The notes beneath the pieces were generated by a model. It ran no database searches and was not told the DNA's origin. It saw only the letters and a list, made by a program, of their open reading frames with translations. Shown one piece after another: positions 6,442 to 16,821 of a stretch of 21,235 bases of DNA. Both the position numbers and the translations under genes were made by a program. The DNA lies in assembly GCA_023419175.1 (NCBI GenBank), contig JAEZYG010000013.1, forward strand, positions 1 to 21,235. The letters are read 5' to 3'. The stretch comes from Actinomycetes bacterium. GTDB lineage: Bacteria; Actinomycetota; Actinomycetes; Propionibacteriales; Propionibacteriaceae. Position 1 is the stretch's first letter. Every line of letters begins with the position of its first letter.

Positions 6442-8535
6442 CTAGCCCTTTTTGATGAAGCCGGCGTCCATGATGCCGACCAGATTGACGATCTGTTCGT
6501 CAAGGGTGCGCCCGAGGCTGGACGGGACGATGGTATTGGTCAGAGAGATACCGTCCAATGCATCGCTATAGTCGAGTTTTCCTACCGAGAGCATGGAGGC
6601 GAGCATGCCATGGGTGTCCATACCGTTTTCAGGGTTGGCTCCAGGCGCGAAAGGCGTTCCTGCCGCATGTCCGGAGGGGAAAGCTCCCGTCGCTTTGCCA
6701 TAGACGACATTCGATGTGATCGTGAGAACCGACTGGGTTGGAATGGCATCACGATACATCGGAATCGCCTTGATCTTACTCATGATGGTGTGGACGATTG
6801 TCGCGGCGATATCGTCTGCACGATCATCATCGTTGCCATAGACGGGGAATTCACCTTCTGTCACATAGTCGACGATCAGACCCGTCTCATCTCGAACAGG
6901 CGTAACTTTGGCATATTTGATCGCGGAAAGGGAATCGGCAACGATGGACAGCCCAGCAATGCCGCAACCCATCGTCCGCACGATATCGGAATCGTGCAAC
7001 GCCATCTCCATCGCTTCATAGGCATAGCGGTCATGGCAGTAGTGAATGATATTGAGAGCTTCGACATAGGTACCCACCACCCAGTCGAGCATCTTCTCAT
7101 ATTTTTCCCATACCTCGTCGAAATCGAGAGGACCGTCCCCTTGGATCGGCTCATATCCTTCGACGACCTGTTTACCGCTCATCTCATCTCGCCCACCATT
7201 GATGGCATAGAGCAATGCTTTAGCGGAGTTGACGCGGGCGCCGAAGAATTGCATCTGCTTACCGATACGCATCGGCGAGACACAACATGCGATTGCGGCG
7301 TCATCTCCCCAGCGTTCACGGATCTGATGGTCGGTTTCGTATTGCACCGACGAGGTCTCAATCGAGATACGCGCGCAGAATTTCTTATACCCTTCAGGTA
7401 ATTCTGGATTCCAAAAGATCGTGATATTGGGTTCTGGAGCAGGACCAAGATTGACCAAGGTCTGCAAGAGACGGAAAGAGGTTTTGGTGACCAGAGTACG
7501 TCCGTCTTCTCCGATACCAGCATCCGACCAGGTCGCCCAATAGGGATCGCCGGAGAAGATGGCATCATAGTCGATGGTGCGAAGGAAACGCACGATACGC
7601 AATTTAATCACCAGGGCATCGATGATCTCCTGGGCATCCGTTTCGGTGAGAATGCCTCGTGCAAAATCGCGTTCGAAGTAGATATCGAAGAATCCTGATA
7701 GACGTCCGATAGACATTGCGGCACCGTCTTGGGATTTGATCGACGCGAGATAGCCGAAATAGGTCCACTGGACGGCTTCTTTGGCGTTTGAAGCAGGCTT
7801 GGAGATGTCGAAACCGTAGGATTGCGCCATCACTTTAAGTTTCTTCAACGCCTTGATCTGTTCGGCATGCTCCTCACGGAAACGACACCAATGTTCCGAG
7901 AAAGGCTTTGTCGCAACGCTATTCAAAGCTTCTTGTTTATCTTCGATGAGACGATCTACGCCGTAGAGGGCGACGCGACGGTAGTCGCCGATGATACGTC
8001 CACGTCCATATGCATCGGGAAGTCCAGTGATGATATGGGCAGAACGTGCGGCGCGGATTCGCGGCGTATAGATATCGAAGACGGCTTCATTGTGCGTCTT
8101 GCGATATTTGGTGAAGATCGTCTTGATCTGTTCATTGGGTTCTTTACCCGCCTCACGAATTGCGGTTTCAACCATGCGCCATCCGCCATTGGGCATCATG
8201 GCGCGTTTTAAAGGCTCATCGGTTTGCAAACCTACGATGACATCGTCATCATCGCTGATATAACCGGGCGGGAAGGCATCCACATCAGCGGGGGTATCGG
8301 TATCGACATCGTAGACGCGCTTAGCGCGCTCGACGGATAGATATTTTTCTTCAAGGGTTTCCCACAGACGTTTCGTCTTATCTGTAGGACCGGCGAGGAA
8401 AGAATCATCGCCTTCATAGGGGGTGTAATTGCGCTGAATGAAATCGCGCACATCGATAGTATCTGTCCACGGGCCAGGGGTGAATCCATCCCAACTGCTC
8501 CACGAGGCGGGCTCAGTGTGAACTGGTGCTGACAC
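6442..8535 (-). CDS. pflB: pyruvate formate-lyase (formate C-acetyltransferase), large chain lacking the glycyl-radical domain
   Basis: Cytoplasmic enzyme converting pyruvate and CoA to formate and acetyl-CoA by radical chemistry. The catalytic cysteine pair is C417-C418 in AIACCVSPM, aligned with Cys418-Cys419 of E. coli. SIGRLSGFFDIYFERD, APEPNITIFW and SGHAAGTPFAPGANP are further family landmarks. The chain is 697 residues; E. coli PflB has 760. It stops after NLVGIMDAGF, where E. coli continues into the glycyl-radical domain containing RVSGYAV. The missing part is encoded by the next gene (6107-6358). Everything needed for substrate binding and the cysteine pair is present, so this is a clean split between domains, not a decayed gene. 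Start is GTG 8535 with GAGGAGA eight bases upstream. First gene of the operon pflB-grcA-pflA; the upstream region carries several inverted repeats. Confidence 0.95.
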   Translation of the reverse strand: MSAPVHTEPASWSSWDGFTPGPWTDTIDVRDFIQRNYTPYEGDDSFLAGPTDKTKRLWETLEEKYLSVERAKRVYDVDTDTPADVDAFPPGYISDDDDVIVGLQTDEPLKRAMMPNGGWRMVETAIREAGKEPNEQIKTIFTKYRKTHNEAVFDIYTPRIRAARSAHIITGLPDAYGRGRIIGDYRRVALYGVDRLIEDKQEALNSVATKPFSEHWCRFREEHAEQIKALKKLKVMAQSYGFDISKPASNAKEAVQWTYFGYLASIKSQDGAAMSIGRLSGFFDIYFERDFARGILTETDAQEIIDALVIKLRIVRFLRTIDYDAIFSGDPYWATWSDAGIGEDGRTLVTKTSFRLLQTLVNLGPAPEPNITIFWNPELPEGYKKFCARISIETSSVQYETDHQIRERWGDDAAIACCVSPMRIGKQMQFFGARVNSAKALLYAINGGRDEMSGKQVVEGYEPIQGDGPLDFDEVWEKYEKMLDWVVGTYVEALNIIHYCHDRYAYEAMEMALHDSDIVRTMGCGIAGLSIVADSLSAIKYAKVTPVRDETGLIVDYVTEGEFPVYGNDDDRADDIAATIVHTIMSKIKAIPMYRDAIPTQSVLTITSNVVYGKATGAFPSGHAAGTPFAPGANPENGMDTHGMLASMLSVGKLDYSDALDGISLTNTIVPSSLGRTLDEQIVNLVGIMDAGFIKKG

Positions 8536-9113
8536 GAAAGGTTCTCCTCAGTAGATGATCGATTTCGATCTGCGCCGTCCCTATCGGCGATAGTGACGAA
8601 CCTGCTACGTCCCTTTCAGCGAATAGCACCGCTGAGGGTGTAGCTCGGCAGTGCGCTCCCTTTGAGGGTAAACAAAAAAATATTGACAGAAAAACACATA
8701 CCGCCCTGTTGCCTATCCAAGACGGCTCTCTTGTAACAAAATTTCATTATTTTGCGCTGATACGCTATATTTTCCGCCTTTGATGCAGCGAAGCATTAAA
8801 TCCTTCTCCGAGCCGAAAGATCAGAGAGATTATTTTCCCTCTTTCCCAAGGCAGAAAAGATTAAAAGTGCAGGTCAGCCGCATATGAGACACCCATAGAC
8901 AGATCGCCTTTCTCAGCGGTGACAGGAGAGCCCATCCGAAAAAGCAACATTCGTCCACTCAGATGCACAATTTCACATTTTGCTCTAGTTGCCATTTTCT
9001 CGTCTAGAAAAGAAAAGATGAGAAAGAGAAAACTTAGTAAATCAAATTCATTTTTCTTCAGGCAGGGATTGCCCCCATCACTCATCTCAACTTATCGACG
9101 CATAGAGACGAGA
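8536..9113. promoter_or_regulatory. gene-free region upstream of pflB with inverted repeats
   Basis: I see no convincing gene in these 578 bases; two short overlapping frames at 8861-9137 show no family features or ribosome site. Inverted repeats: 8557-8570 (GATCGA and TCGATC, two-base spacer); 8581-8593 (CTATCG and CGATAG around one G); 8611-8638 (CCCT, CAGCG and CGCTG, AGGG, a nine-bp stem with a two-base bulge); 8737-8754 (CAAAAT and ATTTTG, six-base spacer); 8779-8800 (TTTGATGC and GCATTAAA, six-base spacer, one mismatch). The first three probably lie in the pflB mRNA leader; the last two lie in AT-rich DNA and could be operators. None has the TTGAT-N4-ATCAA spacing of an FNR box. I could not fix a promoter. 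Confidence 0.45.
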
Positions 9114-9761
9114 TCACCCGATCAATACATCGGATAATTCATCGATACTGCTGACGATCTGCTCGTGGACTTGAGCGTGGAGATCTTCGTAACGTCCAGC
9201 TCCCCACAACACACCTATTCCACTCATAGAAGCTCGATGAGCCGCTTGGAGATCGAAGATGGCATCGCCGATATAGACTGCCTGCTCAGGTGGAGTATCA
9301 GGTGAGATTGTGGCTAAACCCTTGAGCAAGGGAGCTGGATGCGGCTTATGCGAAGGACAATCCTCCATAGCGCATAGCAAAGGCGTTGTGGAGGGGATAT
9401 TGGCTAATTTCATCGTAATCTCGGCATTGTATCGTCTCTTCGCAGTGACGATTCCCGTCTTGATCCCACGCTGATCCAAGCGCACAAGCAATTCTGGAAT
9501 TCCTTCATAGCCTGTCACCAATTCAGCGAGGTGAGCCATATTGTGCTCAATATATCGAGCTTCCAACTCTTCCGCTTGATCAGGAGCTTGTTCAGAAAAG
9601 ACATCTTTCAAAGTGCGTCCAATCCAGGGGATGATCTCATCTCGGCTGACTTCCCTGCCCACTGAAGCCCATGTATAGGTATAGGAGGCGACGATGGCAT
9701 CGATCGTATTCGCCAAGGTTCCATCGAGATCGAAAAGGACTACCGGCCAACGCACTGTCAT
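9114..9761 (-). CDS. HAD family hydrolase (phosphoglycolate phosphatase/PpaX type)
   Basis: A 215-residue cytoplasmic haloacid dehalogenase-superfamily phosphatase with a helical cap in the usual position after motif I. Motif I is FDLDGT with nucleophile D11 and acid/base D13. Motif II Thr is T106 in GIVTAKRR, motif III Lys is K139 in SHKPHP, and motif IV is GDAIFD (D166, D170). SHKPHPAPLL after motif II is typical of the Gph/PpaX-like subgroup, which hydrolyses small phosphomonoesters, but the substrate cannot be read from sequence. ATG at 9761 gives a start just before motif I, as expected. It is transcribed divergently from the next gene, with about 70 bases between them, and is separated from pflB by 578 bases, so it is probably its own unit. 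Confidence 0.88.
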   Translation of the reverse strand: MTVRWPVVLFDLDGTLANTIDAIVASYTYTWASVGREVSRDEIIPWIGRTLKDVFSEQAPDQAEELEARYIEHNMAHLAELVTGYEGIPELLVRLDQRGIKTGIVTAKRRYNAEITMKLANIPSTTPLLCAMEDCPSHKPHPAPLLKGLATISPDTPPEQAVYIGDAIFDLQAAHRASMSGIGVLWGAGRYEDLHAQVHEQIVSSIDELSDVLIG

Positions 9762-9831
9762 ATCTCTAAGCCTAGTCTTATCGTCGATAGAGCGATTGAT
9801 CCGCTCGCTAATCTGTTAAGAGGAGGTGAAT

Positions 9832-10503
9832 GTGAGAAACGATATGGACACTTCGGATTTATCCACCAATACATCAGGAGTTGATAATTCAACTGCCGAT
9901 TTTTCATCTGCTGGGATTGAAGGCTTGGGAATTGCTCCCTATCCTCTGGCCACTTTTGAGCCCATTGTCATCCACCAAGATCGCTGGCCGATCAGCTCTC
10001 GTACGGGAATGCCCACGCGCTCTTTCGCAGTGACGATCATCACCATCTCGCTCATCATCGCTTCCACATTCTCCGTGGTGGGATATTGGCTCTACTGGTG
10101 GCGCGCAATCCATATGACAACATTCCCCACGAGCGCCAATCTCATCGCATGGCTAAACCCTCTTCCAGGATCTGTCCTATCGGTTGTCAGCGTCTGCCTC
10201 ATGGCGATCTGTGCGATCATCATGACCGCTTTCCCCATGGCTGCCGCCCATCACATCTGGTGGGGGAAATCGTGGTCTCGCACCCTCATCGCTTCATCTG
10301 TAGTGAGCGGCTTTCTTGCCATCGTCTATCGGCAAATGTGGATGTGGGCAGTTCCGCTATGCTCCCTTGTGGCATTGGCGATCTCTTTCCTCCCCTTCAT
10401 CACACGCTATCTCGATGCCTGGAAGAACTATCGCGACCCATATAGTCCCTATGGTACGAAAAGCGATAGCCTTTCTCATGCCATCACATTGCGAGGAGAA
10501 TGA
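9832..10503 (+). CDS. four-helix membrane protein, unknown function
   Basis: I do not recognise a family. The first 60 residues are polar and rich in Ser/Thr/Asp; then about four hydrophobic helices follow (roughly 66-90, 112-138, 151-165, 168-192), and a polar C-terminal tail with YRDPYSPYG. Tryptophans are frequent near helix ends (GYWLYWW, HHIWWGKSW, RQMWMW). The open frame begins at GTG 9826, but that codon overlaps the strong AGGAGG (9821-9826), so GTG 9832, five bases after the AGGAGG, is the better start (223 residues). It ends three bases before the PemK/MazF-like gene, whose ribosome site lies in its last codons, so the two are co-transcribed. This could place the second protein under coupled translation, but no functional link is known to me. 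Confidence 0.65.
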   Translation: MRNDMDTSDLSTNTSGVDNSTADFSSAGIEGLGIAPYPLATFEPIVIHQDRWPISSRTGMPTRSFAVTIITISLIIASTFSVVGYWLYWWRAIHMTTFPTSANLIAWLNPLPGSVLSVVSVCLMAICAIIMTAFPMAAAHHIWWGKSWSRTLIASSVVSGFLAIVYRQMWMWAVPLCSLVALAISFLPFITRYLDAWKNYRDPYSPYGTKSDSLSHAITLRGE

Positions 10504-10506
10504 TCC

Positions 10507-11136
10507 ATGGTCAACTGGAGACGTATCGCCAAAGCCGCTCTTCCCATCGTGAGCGAGGTGATTCGCTCCTACCGTTCATCGCGTCCACAATCCGATTCCT
10601 TAGTCGATAGCGCAATATCTACCCTTTCCCAGATTGTCAGCGAGCGCGGAGAACGCACCACGCGTGACTATCACCGCTCCCCTCGCAGACGAGCTCACAG
10701 CGCTCCCCCATCCGCTCAAGGACATGACTACCCGGGTGATTATCACGGCTTACCGCCGATGGAATACCGTCCGCAGGCAGATGATCGCGCTCAACCTGGC
10801 GAAGTCATCTGGACGTGGGTTCCCTTTGAAGAGGATCATTCACAGGGTAAGGATCGTCCTGTCTTGGTGATCTGCGAATTGTCGGACGGAACTTTGCTCG
10901 GTCTTCCCCTTACCAGTAAGGATCACGATCGAGATAAGGCTCAAGAGAACGCCACTGGACGCTATTGGATGAATCTTGGCCCTGGCGCATGGGACCGCGA
11001 CCATCGCGAAAGCGAAGTGCGTCTCGACAGGGTTATTCAGATCGATCCGACGACCATTCGCAGAATCTCTGTCAGTATCGATCAAGATCTTTTCAATCGG
11101 GTTGCCGATGGGGTACGCCGCCACTGGAACGATTAA
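10507..11136 (+). CDS. PemK/MazF-like family protein
   Basis: A 209-residue protein whose C-terminal half (about 97-208) is a PemK/MazF-type fold of the actinobacterial kind: PGEVIWTWVPFEED, GKDRPVLVI, LPLTSKDHDRD, GRYWMNLGPGAWDR and RLDRVIQIDP. MazF proteins are usually ribosome-independent mRNA endonucleases of about 110-120 residues. Here about 95 extra N-terminal residues, rich in Arg, Ser, His and Pro, precede the domain, and a short N-terminal helix is predicted by eye. No small antitoxin gene is adjacent: the upstream partner is a membrane protein. It may therefore not be a classical toxin, and whether nuclease activity is retained cannot be judged. ATG 10507 has GAGGAGA nine bases upstream within the end of the preceding gene. 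Confidence 0.78.
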   Translation: MVNWRRIAKAALPIVSEVIRSYRSSRPQSDSLVDSAISTLSQIVSERGERTTRDYHRSPRRRAHSAPPSAQGHDYPGDYHGLPPMEYRPQADDRAQPGEVIWTWVPFEEDHSQGKDRPVLVICELSDGTLLGLPLTSKDHDRDKAQENATGRYWMNLGPGAWDRDHRESEVRLDRVIQIDPTTIRRISVSIDQDLFNRVADGVRRHWND

Positions 11137-11155
11137 TATCGTGTATCCACAAGGG

Positions 11156-11172
11156 ATTATTAAATAATTTTT
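11156..11172 (+). terminator. weak AT-only hairpin between convergent genes
   Basis: ATTATT and AATAAT form a palindrome around one A and run into TTTTT, in the 40-base gap between the converging PemK/MazF-like and licT genes. The stem has no G-C pairs and the loop would be too small without opening inner pairs, so it is a poor terminator. I see no better candidate in the gap. Confidence 0.3.
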
Positions 11173-11176
11173 CGTT

Positions 11177-12022
11177 TCAGCGCAGACGATCGTGATGTAA
11201 TCTCTCGATATGTAATTGCAGATAGAAAATTTCGGCTGGGCTCAGCGCCGACCCCATCTGTTCAAAACAGGATGCCACCTTCTTTACCGCATTACGCACT
11301 TGAGCATTTCCGCCTAATTGGGAGTGGTCAACAGGATCGTTGAGCTGTCGTCCATCATTGATGCGCACATAGAGGTAGCGCAGATGCGTGACGAAACGAG
11401 CAACACTCATCGCATCCGATACGCACTGTTCACCCAAGAGGCGTTCGATGATGCCGATCACCTCATTGATCAGATCGGTCATCTGAGCGCTTTTGACCAG
11501 ATCTCCAGACGAGAAGGAAGCGTTGACGAAATGCATTGCCAATGCTGTGGCTTCGCTATCGGGCAATTCAGGACATAGATCTTTACGCGCAACCTCTAAA
11601 GCGAGTTGTCCAAGTCGCATTTCGCTGGGATAGAGCTGTGATACCTCCCAGCGAGTTGGATAGTCGATCACGATTCCTTGACGTGCCCTCAAGACGGCTT
11701 GATTCAGGTGATCAGCGATGGCTAAGAGCAGGATCTGTGAGTCCTTTCCCCCACCTACGACGGTTCTGGCATAGGTGATCGCTCGTCTAGCTACGGTAAA
11801 TACTTCTAGGGGAATTTCGTCTACGAATTGAGCGATACGAGCAGCAGATCCTTCCAGACGCGTGGTGAAGATCTCATCGTCCGTACGAATCGCAACCTCA
11901 TCGCCGAGACGACGCTGAAACCCAATGCCTTTACGCATGACGATATAGCGCTGCGTCCCGTCGCTGACAAGAACAGCATTATTATTCAACGATCGAATGA
12001 CCGTCACCGATTCAGCGTTCAT
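11177..12022 (-). CDS. licT: BglG/LicT family transcription antiterminator
   Basis: RNA-binding antiterminator that, when the inducing sugar is present, lets polymerase read through a terminator ahead of beta-glucoside genes. The N-terminal CAT RNA-binding domain (1-57) shows SLNNNAV and KGIGF. Two PTS regulation domains follow, with all four conserved phosphorylatable histidines in place: H105 (AIADHLN), H164 (LAMHFVN), H213 (VTHLRYL) and H271 (QLHIERL). Length, 281 residues, is normal. It is the last gene of the operon with the PTS transporter and 6-phospho-glucosidase, so the regulator is probably made with its target system and controlled by phosphorylation from the IIB domain. ATG 12022 has AAGGAA four bases upstream. 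A strong hairpin separates it from the glucosidase gene. Confidence 0.93.
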   Translation of the reverse strand: MNAESVTVIRSLNNNAVLVSDGTQRYIVMRKGIGFQRRLGDEVAIRTDDEIFTTRLEGSAARIAQFVDEIPLEVFTVARRAITYARTVVGGGKDSQILLLAIADHLNQAVLRARQGIVIDYPTRWEVSQLYPSEMRLGQLALEVARKDLCPELPDSEATALAMHFVNASFSSGDLVKSAQMTDLINEVIGIIERLLGEQCVSDAMSVARFVTHLRYLYVRINDGRQLNDPVDHSQLGGNAQVRNAVKKVASCFEQMGSALSPAEIFYLQLHIERLHHDRLR

Positions 12023-12040
12023 GCTTCCTTCTACCCGCTC

Positions 12041-12077
12041 AGGGTGTGTAGATCAGGATATCCTCTCTACACACCCT
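12041..12077 (-). promoter_or_regulatory. nested hairpin between glucosidase gene and licT
   Basis: Arms AGGGTGTGTAGA (12041-12052) and TCTACACACCCT (12066-12077) form a perfect 12-bp stem; the 13-base loop itself contains the palindrome AGGATATCCT. It ends 18 bases before the licT start and begins 12 bases after the glucosidase stop. No T-run follows on the minus strand. It may reduce read-through into licT or be a processing or protein-binding site. Confidence 0.6.
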
Positions 12078-12089
12078 TGTCGCATATGG

Positions 12090-15483
<3,394 letters not shown>

Positions 15484-15764
15484 TGACAAGTCTCCGATCT
15501 ATGAGCAGGATTCGGTACCGCTAAGCGGCGACCAGGCTAATGCATCCAGATCGGATTAACACACCTTCGTGAGCCTTATCATAAGTGCTCGCCTTCCTCG
15601 AGGCAAACAGGTTTTCTTCCGCTTCTTGAGATCACCCTTTTACAAGCATTTCTCAAAGCTTTTCAAAGATGCCGTATGGATATGAGTTGCTGAGGTTCCC
15701 AGGCACGATATGCACAGCCATCTCACGCCTAAAGCCGATAGTACGATCATTTCTTCTCGGCAAT
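15484..15764 (-). promoter_or_regulatory. leader and upstream region of the beta-glucoside operon
   Basis: No gene is visible. A possible promoter lies at 15578-15606: -35 TTGCCT (15601-15606), 17-base spacer, -10 TATGAT (15578-15583). The -10 sits inside the imperfect palindrome 15571-15590 (GAGC and GCTC outside, TTAT and ATAA inside), a possible operator. In the leader RNA a structure at 15508-15547 has outer GGAT/ATCC, GGT/ACC and an inner CCGC/GCGG hairpin. It does not match the BglG/LicT ribonucleic antiterminator sequence that I remember, and no T-run terminator follows it, so how LicT acts here is unclear. Confidence 0.4.
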
Positions 15765-15793
15765 GATGGGGGAGGTGGGATCCCTCCCCCATC
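15765..15793 (-). terminator. hairpin downstream of the Ltp-like gene
   Basis: A perfect 11-bp GC-rich stem (GATGGGGGAGG at 15765-15775 and CCTCCCCCATC at 15783-15793) with a seven-base loop starts five bases after the Ltp-like stop codon. The sequence after it on the minus strand (ATTGCC) has only a poor T-run, but position and stability favour a transcription end. Confidence 0.65.
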
Positions 15794-15798
15794 GTCAT

Positions 15799-16320
15799 CT
15801 AGTCATCAAGATGAGACACGGCATAGTCAGCTTCTTCGTTAGTGAATTTACCTCCATATTCTGAGGTCAGCTGATCGCGGATTTCTTCATTCGACATATG
15901 TAGACTCTCACGATAATTCTTCGCCTGCTTTAAAGCATTTTCATTGTAATTTGCTTCCAGGTTATCAACTGCATATTGAGCTGCTTCAGGAGGGAATTTA
16001 TTTCCGTATTCCGATACAAGCTGATCGTAGATATCCTGCTTGCTCATATACAGAGTATTAGAATAGCCTTCTGCTGCCTTCAAGGAAGCTTTATATTCTG
16101 CCGGTACATTTTCCTCTTTCTTTTCAGCCTCCACTTCAGCAGACGGAGAGGAATCAGCCTCTTTCTCTGCATTTAAGGAACTAGATGAGGAAGATGAGGC
16201 TTTATCGGACTCCTTACCTTCCTGGCCTAAACTATAGAAACCCATTAAAACAACGACAATCACCAGAATAATAAACCAGGCACGCTTATAAAAAGGTTTC
16301 TTCTTTTGTTCGTCAGTCAT
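15799..16320 (-). CDS. membrane-anchored Ltp-like protein with two 50-residue repeats
   Basis: A 173-residue protein with a lysine-rich cytoplasmic start (2-12), one transmembrane helix (about 14-30) and an outside part. The outside part has a low-complexity Ser/Glu/Lys linker (36-72), then two repeats in exact 50-residue register. These align YSNTLYMSKQDIYDQL (86-101) with YRESLHMSNEEIRDQL (136-151), and SEYGNKFPPEAAQYAV with SEYGGKFTNEEADYAV. These match the host cell surface-exposed lipoprotein (Ltp) repeat, a small helix-turn-helix-like module. The founding member, Ltp of Streptococcus phage TP-J34, blocks injection of phage DNA. Unlike that protein there is no lipobox cysteine here; anchoring is by a helix. 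Function in this host is not shown. ATG 16320 has GAGGAA upstream. Base composition is more AT-rich than the neighbouring metabolic genes, which suggests transfer. Confidence 0.75.
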   Translation of the reverse strand: MTDEQKKKPFYKRAWFIILVIVVVLMGFYSLGQEGKESDKASSSSSSSLNAEKEADSSPSAEVEAEKKEENVPAEYKASLKAAEGYSNTLYMSKQDIYDQLVSEYGNKFPPEAAQYAVDNLEANYNENALKQAKNYRESLHMSNEEIRDQLTSEYGGKFTNEEADYAVSHLDD

Positions 16321-16821
16321 ATTTTTTCCTCACTGAAAGCGATAAGACTGACTCCCAGGATACTGCACCCCCCCCCGCATACAACTTGAGTCCACAACAA
16401 GGAATTTTACACCATAAGAGAGTGCACAGAAGAAGAAAAAATACATACTAATACTTCAGAAGATAGTATAATAAAACATCACAACAATACCCAAGGGACA
16501 CTAAGAAAAACTATCGAGATTCCTCTTATTAAAATATAGCTCCTAGCACAATGGAGAATATATTATTTACCTTCATTCGCCTTGATATAGATTCAACATA
16601 GAAACCTCCTCGATTTTTACATCGAATCATATATCAGGCTCTCCAGATAATTTACTTTTCAACAAAATCCATATCCCACATCTCTACTATCAACCCATTC
16701 CCAACCTTCACAAGACAGAGCATTTCTCTTATCGCTTAATTAATAGAACACCTTGCATTTCCTTAACGCGCAATGCCAAAATGTATCCGTAGTTTTGCAT
16801 ATCACTGAGGACGATAAGACG
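16321..16821. other. AT-rich gene-free region
   Basis: About 500 bases between the divergent Ltp-like and LPxTG genes hold no convincing gene. The stretch from about 16380 to 16750 is strikingly AT-rich compared with the rest of the window. It contains TATAAT at 16467-16472 without a good -35 partner. The upstream promoters of both flanking genes must lie here, but I cannot place them firmly. Confidence 0.5.
16368..16376. repeat. homopolymer tract C9 (G9 on the minus strand)
   Basis: Nine consecutive C residues lie 48-56 bases upstream of the Ltp-like start. On the minus strand G9 falls inside the 16-base spacer of a weak promoter-like pair, TTGTAT and TATCCT. Such a tract is prone to slippage and could change spacer length. 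Confidence 0.6.

Noticed and set aside
8779..8800. FNR box upstream of pflB
   Set aside because: The half-site TTGAT is present, but the partner is not ATCAA and the spacing is wrong.
8861..9137. Two overlapping short frames (74 residues minus strand, 72 residues plus strand) between pflB and the HAD gene
   Set aside because: No ribosome site, no family resemblance, low-complexity Phe/Leu/Lys content from AT-rich DNA.
15601..15650. A BglG/LicT antiterminator-like sequence (GGGTGATC and GAAAACC on the minus strand)
   Set aside because: Only a few positions agree with the remembered consensus, and it would lie upstream of the best promoter candidate.
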